This document shows positions 1 to 10,400 of a stretch of 64,000 bases of DNA, in pieces. The DNA lies in contig JAJDDI010000053.1 in the NCBI GenBank assembly GCA_029260375.1, positions 1-64,000 on the forward strand, in the 5' to 3' direction. Both the position numbers and the translations under genes were made by a program. The notes beneath the pieces are model-generated. The model was not told the origin of the DNA, did no database searches, and saw only the letters and a program-made list of their open reading frames with translations. Source of the DNA: Phycisphaerales bacterium. Lineage in GTDB: Bacteria; Planctomycetota; Phycisphaerae; Phycisphaerales; UBA1924. How positions within the stretch are numbered: position 1 is the stretch's first letter; the number at the start of each line of letters is the position of its first letter.

Positions 1-648
1 CAGCAGGATCACGTCCGAGCCCGACGCGACGCCCGCGTGCAGCGCGATCCACCCCGCGTTGCGCCCCATCACCTCGACGACCATCACCCGGTGGTGGCTG
101 GCCGCGGTCGTGTGCACCCGGTCGAGCGCCTCGGTCGCGATGCCCACCGCGGTCTGGAAGCCGAAGGTGATGTCCGACCCCCACAGGTCGTTGTCGATCG
201 TCTTGGGCACGCCGATGCAGTTGACGCCCCGGTCCGCGAAGGGCTTGGCGGCGGACATCGTCCCGTCGCCGCCGATGCACACCAACGCCTCGATGCCGTG
301 GATCTCGATGTGCGTCATGCACACGTCCGTCAGATCCTTGAAGCGGGGCTTGCCCTCGCTGTCCTGGCCCACGGGGTAGGCCTGCGGGTTGGCCTTGTTG
401 GACGAGCCCAGGATCGTGCCGCCCTGGGTAAGGATGTTGGAGACCTCATCGGCCACGAGCGGGCGGACGCGGTCCTCGATGAGCCCGAGGAAGCCGTCCT
501 CGATGCCCAGGACCTCGATGCCGTGGAAGATCGCGTCCTTGACCACGGCGCGGATCACCGCGTTGAGGCCCGGGCAGTCGCCTCCGCCCGTCAGGACCCC
601 GATCCGCTTAATGCCGCTGGTGGGCACTCGGTCTGTCGCTCTGCTCAT
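1..648 (-). CDS. pfkA: 6-phosphofructokinase, partial (C-terminus beyond window)
   Basis: Phosphorylates fructose 6-phosphate in glycolysis. The first 216 codons are present; the gene runs off the left edge. Visible are the N-terminal nucleotide loop TGGGDCPGLN, the phosphoryl-donor motif GGDGTM and the substrate/catalytic motif PKTIDND, followed by TFGFQTA and MGRNAGW. At the two donor-determining positions (E. coli 104 and 124) it has Gly and Lys, the combination seen in group III enzymes that are usually ATP-dependent although they resemble PPi enzymes. The start ATG at 648 is chosen because the protein begins a few residues before the first beta strand. There is no Shine-Dalgarno sequence; a TAGCAT hexamer lies 6 nt upstream. 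A second, different phosphofructokinase is at 51266-52516. Family assignment is firm; donor specificity is inferred. Confidence 0.93.
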   Translation of the reverse strand, partial: MSRATDRVPTSGIKRIGVLTGGGDCPGLNAVIRAVVKDAIFHGIEVLGIEDGFLGLIEDRVRPLVADEVSNILTQGGTILGSSNKANPQAYPVGQDSEGKPRFKDLTDVCMTHIEIHGIEALVCIGGDGTMSAAKPFADRGVNCIGVPKTIDNDLWGSDITFGFQTAVGIATEALDRVHTTAASHHRVMVVEVMGRNAGWIALHAGVASGSDVILL

Positions 649-654
649 GGCGCC

Positions 655-660
655 ATGCTA
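655..660 (-). promoter_or_regulatory. -10-like TAGCAT immediately upstream of pfkA start
   Basis: TAGCAT ends 6 nt before the ATG at 648 and there is no ribosome-binding site between, so transcription would begin at or next to the start codon (leaderless). No convincing -35 box is seen. Confidence 0.55.
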
Positions 661-780
661 CAGACGTCGCGACCCTCGCACCCGGGCGCCAACTTTCACC
701 CGGGGGGGGCAATACCGATCCCGGCTGTTCGTTGATCCCCCGGCGACGCAAAGCCGCGTCCGTCCATCAGGAGGTCTGCG

Positions 781-1518
781 ATGTACAAGATCATGTCCGC
801 CGTTTCAATCGCCCTGGCCAGCGTCTCGCTCGCCCAGCCGCAGGACCAGGCCAAGGCCCGCAACGCCGCCGCCCGCGACACCCAGGCCCGCGCCGAGCAC
901 CGACAGGAGCGACGCGAGCACCGACGCGAGGGGATGCGCGACCGCATCCACGACCGGTTCGACGCCGACGACGACGGCCAGCTCTCCGACAGCGAGCGCG
1001 CCGAGGCCCGCGCCGCCATGCACGACCGCATGGAGCGGCGCCGCGAGCGCACGCTCGACCGCGTCCTGAGCCGCCCGCTGGATCAGCTCCCCGAGCCCGT
1101 CGCCCTGGCCCTGAGCGAGTTCGATCTGGACGACAGCCTCACGATCGACGCCGACGAGCGCGTGCTGCTCGAGATCGAGATCGACGCCCGCATCGAGGCC
1201 AAGAAGAGCGAGATGCTCGCCAGGTTCGACACCGACAGCGACGGGCAGCTGAGCAAGGACGAACGCGACGCCGCTCACGAGGCCCGCCGCGCCCGGCACG
1301 AGCAGAAGAAGGCCGAGATGCTCAGCAAGTACGACGCCAACGCTGACGGCACGCTCGACAAGAGCGAGCGGCAGGCCCTCCGTGCCGCCGAGGACCGGCC
1401 CGACCGCGACCCGCTCCTGCAGATGCTCCGCCCCCGGCGCGGACCCGGCGCCCACGAGGGGCGCGGCGAGCGTGGCCCGCGTGGCGACCGCACCCGAAGC
1501 CGGCGCCGCCAGGGCTGA
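781..1518 (+). CDS. Secreted EF-hand calcium-binding protein
   Basis: A 245-residue protein with an N-terminal signal peptide (about residues 1-18, VSIALASVSLAQP) and four EF-hand loops: DADDDGQLSDSE at 61-72, DLDDSLTIDADE at 115-126, DTDSDGQLSKDE at 150-161 and DANADGTLDKSE at 185-196. Loops 1, 3 and 4 keep Asp/Asn at positions 1, 3 and 5, Gly at 6 and Glu at 12, so should bind calcium; loop 2 has Ser in place of Gly at 6. The segments between are rich in Arg and Glu and the C-terminus is very basic. Start at 781 follows a strong Shine-Dalgarno (AGGAGG). It is monocistronic, with a terminator right after it. The biological partner is unknown; such proteins are common in Planctomycetota. Confidence 0.85.
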   Translation: MYKIMSAVSIALASVSLAQPQDQAKARNAAARDTQARAEHRQERREHRREGMRDRIHDRFDADDDGQLSDSERAEARAAMHDRMERRRERTLDRVLSRPLDQLPEPVALALSEFDLDDSLTIDADERVLLEIEIDARIEAKKSEMLARFDTDSDGQLSKDERDAAHEARRARHEQKKAEMLSKYDANADGTLDKSERQALRAAEDRPDRDPLLQMLRPRRGPGAHEGRGERGPRGDRTRSRRRQG

Positions 1519-1546
1519 GTCAGAACATCATCACCACCAGCGGATG

Positions 1547-1589
1547 GGGCGGGACGCACGCGATCGCGGGTCCCGCCCTGTCTTTTTTT
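1547..1589 (+). terminator. Rho-independent terminator after the EF-hand gene
   Basis: A perfect 9-bp stem (GGGCGGGAC at 1547-1555 with GTCCCGCCC at 1570-1578) is followed by TGTC and seven T residues (1583-1589). Confidence 0.9.
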
Positions 1590-1669
1590 CTTGCTGACAC
1601 GCTCCGACGGCGTTCTCCGCAATCGACGCCTGATTCGCGATGACCCGAAACACAACGGGTCCCGCCCGG

Positions 1670-1675
1670 TACCAT
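1670..1675 (+). promoter_or_regulatory. -10-like TACCAT immediately upstream of DUF58 gene
   Basis: TACCAT ends 8 nt before ATG 1684, with no Shine-Dalgarno between; consistent with a leaderless transcript starting the long 1684-14112 gene run. Confidence 0.55.
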
Positions 1676-1683
1676 CACCCCGG

Positions 1684-2706
1684 ATGTCCACGGAAGGCGC
1701 CAACCCCGCACCCCAGCGCTCAGGCGACGCCCCCCGGGGCGAGGCCGACGCCACCCTGTACCTCCACCCCCAGACCCTCGCCCGCCTCGGCTCCTTCGAA
1801 CTCCGCGCCAAGATGATCGTCGAGGGCGTCATGAGCGGCATGCACCGCTCCCCCTACCAGGGCGTCAGCGTCGAGTTCGCCCAGCACCGCCAGTACGCCC
1901 CGGGCGACGACCTTCGCCACCTCGACTGGAAGGTCTTCGCCCGCACCGACCGCCTGCAGGTCAAGCAGTACCAGCAGGAGACCAACCTGGACCTGGTCAT
2001 CATGGTCGATTCCTCGGGCTCGATGAACTACGGGTCTCGGTCGTTCGAGGACGCCTCGGGCTCCGGGCGGAAGGTCTCGCTCGACGGACGCTCCAACTGG
2101 ACCAAGTTTGACCACGCCACCGCGATGGCCGCGGCCCTGGCGTACATCACCCTCCACCAGTCCGACCGCGCCGGGCTCGTCGTCTTCGCCGACGAGATCC
2201 GCGCCATGGTCGGGCGCTCCGGGCAGCGCTCCAACTGGCGCAAGATCGTCGAGTCGCTCTCCACCCAGCCCGTGGACGCCCCGACGGACTTTGGTCGCGT
2301 CATCGACCAGACGCTGGCCAAGGTCACCAACCGGTGCCTGTTCGCGATCATCTCCGACTGCTTCGAGGACACCGAGAAGATCAAGGCGGCCCTGGCCCGC
2401 GTCAAGCACCGCGGGCACGACGCGATCGTCTTCCAGACGCTCGACCGGGCCGAAACGTCATTCGACTTCGCCGACTCGGCGCCCTTCGAGGGACTCGAGG
2501 GCGAGGGCAAGCTCCGCCTGGACCCGCGCTCGATCCGCAAGGCGTACCTGGAGACGTTCAACGCACACCTGGAGAAAGTAGAAAAAATCTGCCGCGGGTT
2601 CGGGTTCGACTACCAGCGGGTGAGCACGCACGACTGGCTGGGCCCGCCGCTGGCGTCGTTCGTGGCGCGCCGCAACGCGATGATCAAGCGGAGCAAGTCG
2701 GGGTGA
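1684..2706 (+). CDS. DUF58 domain protein with von Willebrand fold
   Basis: A 340-residue DUF58 protein. The family signature GDDLRHLDWKVFART is near residue 75, and a VWA-like metal site DSSGSM follows in MVDSSGSMNY; a second VWA region lies around VVFADEIRAMVG. DUF58 proteins normally partner a MoxR-type AAA+ ATPase and the Bat proteins in envelope or metal-cofactor maturation. Here the Bat-like genes follow 4 nt downstream, but no MoxR gene is next to it. The open frame extends upstream to 1591, but ATG 1684 is preferred because the upstream part overlaps the terminator and has no coding character, and TACCAT sits 8 nt ahead. It is predicted to be cytoplasmic, since no membrane segment is seen. 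Confidence 0.9.
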   Translation: MSTEGANPAPQRSGDAPRGEADATLYLHPQTLARLGSFELRAKMIVEGVMSGMHRSPYQGVSVEFAQHRQYAPGDDLRHLDWKVFARTDRLQVKQYQQETNLDLVIMVDSSGSMNYGSRSFEDASGSGRKVSLDGRSNWTKFDHATAMAAALAYITLHQSDRAGLVVFADEIRAMVGRSGQRSNWRKIVESLSTQPVDAPTDFGRVIDQTLAKVTNRCLFAIISDCFEDTEKIKAALARVKHRGHDAIVFQTLDRAETSFDFADSAPFEGLEGEGKLRLDPRSIRKAYLETFNAHLEKVEKICRGFGFDYQRVSTHDWLGPPLASFVARRNAMIKRSKSG

Positions 2707-2710
2707 GGCG

Positions 2711-4954
2711 ATGACGATCCTTCATCCAGCACTGCTCGCCGTGGGTCTCGGGATGATCGCCATCCCGATCCTGATACACATCCTCATGCGCCGCAAGCGC
2801 AAGCCCGTGCCGTGGGGCGCGATGCGGTTCCTGCTCGAGGCGTACAAGACCCAGCGCCGGCGCATGACCCTCGAGCAGATGCTCCTGCTCGCGGCCAGGT
2901 GTCTTCTTGTCGCCCTGCTCGCGCTCGCCATCGCCCGCCCCATGCTCGGCGGCGGAACCGGCCTGGGCTCCAACGCCCGCACCCTCGTCATCCTGCTGGA
3001 CAACTCCATCACCAGCGATCTGACCGAGAGCGATCAGTCCGCGCTCAATCGGCACAAGGGCATTGCCACCCTGGCCCTGCAGCGCCTCGACCAGGCCCGC
3101 GGCGACCGCGCGGCGCTCATCACCCTCGCCGGACCCGCCCAGTCCGTCGCGCTCCCCGCCACGGCGGACATCGCCGGCGTCATGCGGGCCGTCGAGGGCA
3201 CGGAAGCGACGGACAGCGCGCCTGATTATCTCGGCGCCGCGGAAACGCTCGCGTCCGTGCTCGATGTCCGCGACGACAACGCGCCCCCGGTCAGTGTGCT
3301 CATCGCGTCTGAGTTCCGCGCGGGCCAGGGCGTGGGGCGGGCGCCATTGCCGGATCTGGGCGATTCGGTCGAGGCCCTTCTGGTCACCTCCCCCCCACCA
3401 CCCGGCGCGGGCAACGTCGCGATCGAGGCGCTCGAGCCCATGCGCTCGCTCGTCGTCGCGTCGGGCACATCCGGCGCCCTGGGCACGGGGCAGGCCCGCG
3501 TCGCCCTGCGCCGCTCGGGCAGCGCCATCGGGCGGCGCGCCGTCACCAGCGTGCGCCTCGTCTCCGACCTCAACCCCAGCCTCACGCTCGGGCAGGGGCA
3601 GGTGCGCTGGAGCCAGGGGCAGTCCGAGGGCGAGGCCCTCGTCTCGCTCGACGCCCAGACGCTGACCAAAGCCCAGCAGGGCGGGCCGCTCGTCCTCCGC
3701 GCCGAGATCGACCCCGATGACCTCCAGCGAGACAACACCCGCCGGCGCGCGCTCGAGGTGCGCGAGTCCATCAGCGTCGGCATCGCGGCGCCCGGTCGGT
3801 ACGCCGGGAGCGTCGGCGTCGAGGGCTACACCCCCGCCGACTGGCTCCGACTGGCCCTGAGCCCGGGCGAGGCCTCGGGACTCGGCGGCATCGCCCTGGA
3901 ACAGGTCGAGCCGGGCGTCATCGACGCGACCCGCCTGGCCCGCCTCGACGCCCTGCTCCTCCCCCGCCCCGACCTCATCGACGCCGGCGCGTGGGACCGC
4001 ATCGCCGACTTCGCCCGCTCGGGCGGGCTGGTCGTCGCCTTCCCCCCCGGCGACGCGGGCGCGCAGCTCTGGACCGACCGCCTCACCCGATCGCTGGGCC
4101 TGCGCCTGACCATCGAACGCGAAGCCCGCCAGTACAGCACCCCCCTGGGCGTGCGCGCCGGCGACGACGCCAGCGCCTCGCTGCTCTCCCTGATCGGCGG
4201 CGAGCTCGAGTTCCTCGCCCAGCCCGTGCGCGTCGGGCGCCTGCTGCCCATCGGCATCGACCCGCAGAGCGGCGCCAGCGTCATCCTCCAGATCGAGGAC
4301 GGCGCGCCGTTTGTTCTCGCCTCGCCCCCCGCCGGCAACGACACCGGACGCGGGCTCGTCGTGCTCTTCGCCAGCGCCATTGACACCCAGTGGTCCGACC
4401 TGCCCACCAAGCCCCTGCTCGTCCCGCTGCTGCAGGAGATCGTCCGACAGGGCGTCGGGCGAGCCCGCGGCGCCTACGGCGGCATCGCCGGCGCCCGCGT
4501 GCTGGCGCCCACGGGCAGCGTCGAGCTCACCCCTGTGTCCAACACCGGCGCCTCGCTCCCGCTCGACGAGTCCGGCCTCACACGCGACGCGGTCCGCACC
4601 GCCGGCGCCTGGCGCGCCATCGACCAGCGCGGCGCCTCCCGCGCCAGCGTCGTTGTCAACCCGGACACCAGCGCCACCCTCGCCGACCCAGAAGACCCAC
4701 AGCGCGTCCAGCGATGGCTCGCGACCCTCTCGCCCGAGACGCAGCTGCAGTGGATCGGCGCCGACGAGACCACCGATACCGCCTCGGGCGCCCAGAGCGT
4801 GGCACAGGCATTCGATGCCCCGCGCCGCGGGCGGGAGTACGCCTGGATCGTCTTCGCCGCGGCCCTCGGGCTGGGGCTGATTGAACTCTTCCTCGCCCGC
4901 CTCTGCTCCCACGCGGACCGGCGCGACACCGCGCCCGTCAGGGGGACCGCGTGA
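2711..4954 (+). CDS. BatA-like membrane protein (aerotolerance regulator N-terminal domain)
   Basis: A 747-residue membrane protein. Residues 1-80 match the BatA N-terminal domain: a first membrane helix, the signature basic loop MRRKRKPVPWGAMRFL, then a second helix (LLLAARCLLVALLALAIARP). A VWA-like region follows (LVILLDNSITSD near residue 95), then a long periplasmic part, and a final membrane helix near 718-738 (WIVFAAALGLGLIELFLA). Start ATG 2711 has a GAGG motif upstream and lies 4 nt after the DUF58 stop. The stop overlaps the next start by 4 nt (GTGA), suggesting translational coupling. The family is linked to envelope stress and aerotolerance in other phyla; the substrate here is unknown. 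Confidence 0.85.
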   Translation: MTILHPALLAVGLGMIAIPILIHILMRRKRKPVPWGAMRFLLEAYKTQRRRMTLEQMLLLAARCLLVALLALAIARPMLGGGTGLGSNARTLVILLDNSITSDLTESDQSALNRHKGIATLALQRLDQARGDRAALITLAGPAQSVALPATADIAGVMRAVEGTEATDSAPDYLGAAETLASVLDVRDDNAPPVSVLIASEFRAGQGVGRAPLPDLGDSVEALLVTSPPPPGAGNVAIEALEPMRSLVVASGTSGALGTGQARVALRRSGSAIGRRAVTSVRLVSDLNPSLTLGQGQVRWSQGQSEGEALVSLDAQTLTKAQQGGPLVLRAEIDPDDLQRDNTRRRALEVRESISVGIAAPGRYAGSVGVEGYTPADWLRLALSPGEASGLGGIALEQVEPGVIDATRLARLDALLLPRPDLIDAGAWDRIADFARSGGLVVAFPPGDAGAQLWTDRLTRSLGLRLTIEREARQYSTPLGVRAGDDASASLLSLIGGELEFLAQPVRVGRLLPIGIDPQSGASVILQIEDGAPFVLASPPAGNDTGRGLVVLFASAIDTQWSDLPTKPLLVPLLQEIVRQGVGRARGAYGGIAGARVLAPTGSVELTPVSNTGASLPLDESGLTRDAVRTAGAWRAIDQRGASRASVVVNPDTSATLADPEDPQRVQRWLATLSPETQLQWIGADETTDTASGAQSVAQAFDAPRRGREYAWIVFAAALGLGLIELFLARLCSHADRRDTAPVRGTA

Positions 4955-7338
4955 ACGAGCTGCTGAACTCGATCCTGGGCCTCGACGAGCTGGGCTTCGG
5001 CGCTCAGGACGTCGCGTTCGAGCTCGCCCGCCCGCTGGCGCCCTGGATGTGGGCCCTCGGCGTCGGGCTGGCCGGGCTCGCGTCGTGGTGGTGCTACCGC
5101 CGGCTCATCGGCCCGCGGGCCGCGCGCGGAGCGCTGGCCGTCGTGCGCACGCTCACGCTCCTGCTGGTCCTGCTGCTGGTCGCCGGCCCGCAGCTCGTCC
5201 GCGAGCGAACCCGCATCGAGTCGGACTGGGTCGTGGTGCTCGCCGACCGCTCCGCGTCGATGCGCGTCCCCGACGCCCCCGGCGGCGTGACGCGCGACGC
5301 CCAGCTCGCCGACGCCCTGAACCGGTCGTCCGACGCGTGGTCCGCGATCGCCCAGTCCAAGCGGGTCCTCTGGCTCGGGTTCGACGCCGGGGCGTACGAA
5401 CTGACCGGCAGCGCGCCCACGCCTGAACTCGGCGAGGCCGACGGGCGGCGCACCGCCCTGGGCGCCTCCATTGAACAAGCCCTCCGGCGCGTCGCGGCCC
5501 GCCCAACCTCGGGCATCGTCGTCCTCTCCGACGGACGCTCCAGCGATGCGCTCGACCGCGCCTCGCTCCGGCGCCTCCAGAGCGACCAGATACCGGTCTT
5601 CAGCGTCCCCCTGGGCTCGCCCGACCCCGCGCCCGACCTGGGCGTGACGGGCGTGGAGGCCCCCGAGCTCGCCTTCGTGCGTGACTCGACACCCGTCGTC
5701 GTGGAACTCGAACGCCTGGGCGAGGGTCGCGTGGACCCGGACTCGCTCGTGCAGCTCGTAGACGAAGCCACGGGCGAGGTGCTGGCCGAACGCTCGGTGG
5801 GCGACGCGCTCGACGACAACGCGTCCGCCCGCGTCACGCTCACCCCCAAGGGCGAGTCGCCCGGCGCCCGGCGCTGGATCGCCCGCGTCATCCCCCGCGG
5901 CGACGACCTCATCGCGGACAACAACGAGATGTCCCTCGCCATCGAGCTGGTCGATCGCCCCCTGCGCGTGCTCTACCTCGACGGCTACCCGCGATGGGAG
6001 AACCGCTACGTCAAGAACCTGCTCCTGCGTGAGAGTTCCATCCGCTCGTCGAGCCTGCTGCTGGCCGCGAACCGGCGCTACACGCAGGATGGCGACGTCG
6101 CGATCACCCGCCTGCCCCAGAGCCCGGGCGAGTGGGAGGAGTACGACGTGATCGTGCTGGGCGATCTGCGCTCTGATCTGCTCGGGCGCACGCAGCTCGA
6201 AGCCCTGCGCGAGCACGTGGCCGTCCGCGGCGCCGGCCTGCTCTGGATCGGCGGCGAGGGCGCCACCCCCGAGACCTGGTTCGAGACCCCTCTGGGCGAC
6301 CTGCTGCCCGTCCGCTCGGGCGCGTCGCACGACCGCGGGCGCCTGGGCACGTGGGACGAGGACGTCACGCTCGTGCGCACGCCCGAGGGCGCCCGCCTGG
6401 GCGTGCTGGAACTCGGCGACGCGCCCGGCGTCTGGCCCATCCGTCTGAGCGACCCGCGCACGGGCTGGTCACGCCTGCGATGGATGCAGAAGATCGATCC
6501 CGAGCGCGTCAAGCCCGCCGCGAGCGTGCTGGCCGCGGGCGTGCCCGTCAGCGCGTTCACGCCCGAGCTGCTCCATGACCAGGGCGCGCTGGCGCTGGGC
6601 GCCGGCTCGCCCGCGCTGCTCTCGATGCGTTACGGCGCCGGGCGCGTGGTCTACGTCGCGACCGACGAGATCTGGCGCTGGCGCTACGGGCGCGGCGAGG
6701 ACCTGCCCGAACGCTTCTGGCTCCCGCTCATCCGCATGCTCGGGCGCGAGGGCCTGGCCCGCTCCGGGCGCTCGGCCCTGCTCCGCGCCACGCCCAAGCG
6801 GGGGCAGGTCGGCGCCAGCATCCGCCTGAGCCTGGAACTGCTGGACCAGTCGCTCGTGGACGCCGCGCCCACGAGCGTGCGCGTCGAGATCACGCGCGAT
6901 GATTCGAGCGCTGGCTCACGCCCCGTCGAGCTGCGCCTCTCGCCCGAGGGCGTGCCGGTCGAGGGCGACAACGCGGCCCGCTCGTTCGGCTCGTCCTGGG
7001 CGACCAACGAACCCGGCACGTACAGCGTGCGCGTGACCGAGCCGCTGCTGGCGCCGCTGGGGCTCAGCGCGACGCTGGAGGTCTGGCCCTCGGACGACGA
7101 ACGCCGCCAGCCCGAGACGGACCACGCCTCACTCAGCGAGCTGGCCGAGCAGACGGGCGGCCAGGTCGTGCCCGTCTCGCAGCTGAGCCGGCTGGGCGAG
7201 CTGCTGCCCAACCGCGAGCTGGTGATGACCGGCCCGCGCGAGGTCCGCCCGCTGTGGGACCGCCCGCTCATTCTGGCGCTGCTCATCACGCTGCTGGCGC
7301 TGGAATGGGTGGGTCGGAGGCTGATTCGCCTGGCATAA
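4951..7338 (+). CDS. Membrane protein with VWA and glutamine-amidotransferase-like domains
   Basis: A 795-residue protein with a GTG start inside the previous stop (GTGA). Two membrane helices near residues 28-75 are followed by a VWA domain (VVVLADRSASM near residue 90; GIVVLSDGRSS near 190). A middle region from about 330 (RVLYLDGYPRWENRY, later LLWIGGEGATPETWF) resembles the glutamine-amidotransferase-like domain found in large planctomycete Bat-neighbour proteins. A last membrane helix lies near 772-790. With the DUF58 and BatA-like proteins it probably forms a membrane complex. The amidotransferase fold is a similarity call; I cannot point to a complete Cys-His-Glu triad, so catalysis is doubtful. 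Confidence 0.8.
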   Translation: MNELLNSILGLDELGFGAQDVAFELARPLAPWMWALGVGLAGLASWWCYRRLIGPRAARGALAVVRTLTLLLVLLLVAGPQLVRERTRIESDWVVVLADRSASMRVPDAPGGVTRDAQLADALNRSSDAWSAIAQSKRVLWLGFDAGAYELTGSAPTPELGEADGRRTALGASIEQALRRVAARPTSGIVVLSDGRSSDALDRASLRRLQSDQIPVFSVPLGSPDPAPDLGVTGVEAPELAFVRDSTPVVVELERLGEGRVDPDSLVQLVDEATGEVLAERSVGDALDDNASARVTLTPKGESPGARRWIARVIPRGDDLIADNNEMSLAIELVDRPLRVLYLDGYPRWENRYVKNLLLRESSIRSSSLLLAANRRYTQDGDVAITRLPQSPGEWEEYDVIVLGDLRSDLLGRTQLEALREHVAVRGAGLLWIGGEGATPETWFETPLGDLLPVRSGASHDRGRLGTWDEDVTLVRTPEGARLGVLELGDAPGVWPIRLSDPRTGWSRLRWMQKIDPERVKPAASVLAAGVPVSAFTPELLHDQGALALGAGSPALLSMRYGAGRVVYVATDEIWRWRYGRGEDLPERFWLPLIRMLGREGLARSGRSALLRATPKRGQVGASIRLSLELLDQSLVDAAPTSVRVEITRDDSSAGSRPVELRLSPEGVPVEGDNAARSFGSSWATNEPGTYSVRVTEPLLAPLGLSATLEVWPSDDERRQPETDHASLSELAEQTGGQVVPVSQLSRLGELLPNRELVMTGPREVRPLWDRPLILALLITLLALEWVGRRLIRLA

Positions 7339-7437
7339 GCGTGCCCGGCGGGTGATTGTTCAATCCGGGGCCCCCGGGCGCCCGAACCTCTTGTATAGGT
7401 CTCCCGTACCACCGGGGACCCCAGGGCCGACGATCGC

Positions 7438-10400
7438 ATGAGCACCATCAACGCGCCAAGGCCCAGCCCCGAGACCGACCCGCGGGTCCACGCCCTGCGT
7501 GACGCGTTGTCGCGTGTGCGCGTCCGCGCGCGGGCGCTGCTGCTGGCGCGGGGCGGTGCGTGGGTGCTGGGTGGGGCGCTGGGCGGCGTGATCGCGCTCA
7601 TCGCCATCGACTACGCGCTGCGCCTGCCCAGCGGGCTGCGCTGGCTGATGCTCCTGGGCGCCGTCGCGGCACTGGGCGTCGCGCTGGCCCGCATCGTGGG
7701 CGGCGCCTGGCGCTTCGCCCCCAGCCTCACCTCGCTCGCCCTGCGCCTCGAACGCCTCGACCCCAGCGCTTCCGGGCAGATCGCCTCGGGCCTGGAACTC
7801 GCCAGCGAGCCCAAGCCCGAAGAACCCGCGGCCCGCGCCATGCACGAGCGCGCCCTCGACGACGCCAAGCGCGCCTTTCGCCCGGGCGCCGCCGGGAGGC
7901 TGACCGACCCACGCCAGACGCTGCGGGCCCTGGGCGGGCTCGCGCTCGTCTCGGCCCTCGCGCTCTCGTTCGTTCTGGTCAAGCCCACGCTGAGCCGCAC
8001 GGGCGCCGCGCGGGTGCTCACGCCGTGGCGCGGGGCCGAGTGGCCCAGCCGGTATGTCGTCGAGGACGCGACGCTCGCGCAGGTCCACCCGAGCGATACC
8101 GCCCTGCCCCTGCGGGCGATCGTCACCAGGACCAGCCGTGCCCAGGGGCGCACGCTGGTCAACGCCAGGTACCGCCTGACCGACGCGACCGGGTTCAGCC
8201 CCTCGGGCGAGACGCGGCGCGTGGTGCTGGCCGGGCAGCGACGCGACGCAAAGGTCGGCGAGCACGAGGGCGAGCTGTACGAGCGCCTCATCGAGGCGAT
8301 TCCCCCGCCCCGCGCGGGCGAGGGCGCCCGCAGCGTCACTCTTGAGTATTGGTTCGAGACCGACGACGACCGGACACGGACCCGAAAGGTCCGCCTGGTC
8401 GATCCGCCCGTGCTCGTTGGCGCTGCGGCCGTCGTCACACCCCCCGACTACGCCAGCGCCTCCACCGGCGTCCTCGCCAGCGGGCTCATCGAGCTCGGCG
8501 CCAGCGCCGAGAGCGCCCCGCCCGTCGGCCCGGTGCTGGGCGGCTCGCGTGTGGAGCTGACGCTGCGCTTCAGCACGCCCGTGACGATCGATCAGGCGCA
8601 GCGCCAGTCGTGGCTCGAGCAGCTCCGACGCTCGGCCCGCGATGTCAGCGTCACGTCTGACGCGGGAACCGTCACGCTGAGCATGACGCTCGACGAGTCG
8701 CTGCGCGCCGCCCCGCCGGTGGTTGACGCCAACGCCCTGGCGCCGCGGGACGAGGTCGCGTTCGTGTTCGAGGCGACGCAGGACCAGGCGCCGAGCGTGA
8801 GCGTCACGGCCCCGGCCCGCGACGAGTCCGTCCTCGCGACGGCGGTCATCGCCGCCTCGGGCGAGGGGCGTGACGACCTGGGCCTGCGCTGGGTCGCCCT
8901 GGAGCGGACCATCGCCAAGGCGCCCTCGGGTTCGCCCGGCGCGCCCCCCGAGGCGGTCGGCGAATCCGTCATCATCGCCCGCGCCGAACTCGACGCGAGC
9001 CAGGGCGTCACGAGCGCTCAGGCCAACGCCGGCCTCGACCTGAGCACGCTGGGCGTCGTCCCGGGCGACGAGGTGCGGATCGTCGCCCTCGCCCTCGACA
9101 CCCAGCGCCTCGACGACATCGACCGCGAGCCCTCACGCTCGGGTGTGCGCACGCTCCGCGTCATCAGCGAGACCGACCTCATCGAGCAGATCCGCGGCGA
9201 GCTGGGCGGCGTCCGGCGCGCCGCGATGCGCCTCGACGAGACCCAGCAAACCCTCGAACAGTCCCTCGAGCACAACGGCCCCTCGCCCGACCTCCAGCAG
9301 CAGCAGGACGCGATGACCCAGCGCCTCATCGAGCAGCGCCAGGTCATCGAACGCCTCCGCCAGCGCCAGCGGCGCAACGCGCTGAGCGACCAGTCGCTGG
9401 CCGGGATGCTCGACGAGGCCCAGGGCATGCTCTCGCGCGCCGGGCAGCGGTCGTCCGATGCCGCGCAGAAGACCGGGCAGTCGATGGACGAGCCCGAAGA
9501 TTCCAAGGCCGAGCAGCTGCGTGAGGAGGGCGTGGAGGCGCAGGACGACGTCCGCGAGGAACTCGGCTCGCTCATCGCCCTGCTCGACCGGGGCGAGGAC
9601 GGCTGGCTGGTCCGGCGCGCCGTCGAGCGGCTGTTGCAGGAGCAGAAGCGCATCCGCGAAGAGACCGCCCGTGCCGGGCAGGAGACGCTCGGGCGCGAGC
9701 TGAGCGAGCTGAGCCCGCGCGAGCTGAGCGATCTGGAGCGCATCGCCCAGCGCCAGCGCGACGCGGCCGAGCAGGCCCGCGAGGCCCTCGACGAGCTTGG
9801 CGAACGCGGGCGCCAGATGTCGCAGGTGGACCCGGCCCAGGGCGAGGCGATGAGCCAGGCCGCCCGCCAGGGGCGTGAGCAGGGCCTGCAGGAGTCGCTC
9901 GAAGAGGCCTCGCAGCAGATCTCGCAGAACCAGACCGGCGGGGCGACCCAGAACCAGGACGAGGCGATTCAGGCCCTCGAGCAGATGCTCGAAGAGCTCG
10001 ACAACGCGGGTAAAAACAAGGACAGCGCCCTGCGCCGGATGCTCGCGAGCATCATCGAGTCTATCGAGGCGCTCATCACCCGCCAGCAGCGCGAGATCGC
10101 CAACCTCGCCGACGCCAAGGCCAAAAACGACTACACCGGGCTCGACGCGGGCATGATCCGCCTGGACCAGAACACGCTGGGCGTGCTCGCGCAGGTGCGC
10201 GAGGGCCCGGGCGAGATGCGGGCGGTCGGCGACCTGCTCGAAGAGGCCTCGGGCCAGCAGCGCGAGGCGATCGGGCTGCTGCGCGAGGGCGAGATCGTCG
10301 CCGACGGCGTCTCGTTCGCCGAGGGCGAGTCGCTGCGTCTGCTCTCCGAGGCAAAGGCGGAGGCCGAGAAGATCGACGAGCAGGCGCAGGACCGCGAGCA

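Noticed and set aside
2684-4912. 742-codon minus-strand open frame
   Set aside because: Antisense to the BatA-like gene, with low-complexity Gly/Ala/Asp composition and no domain.
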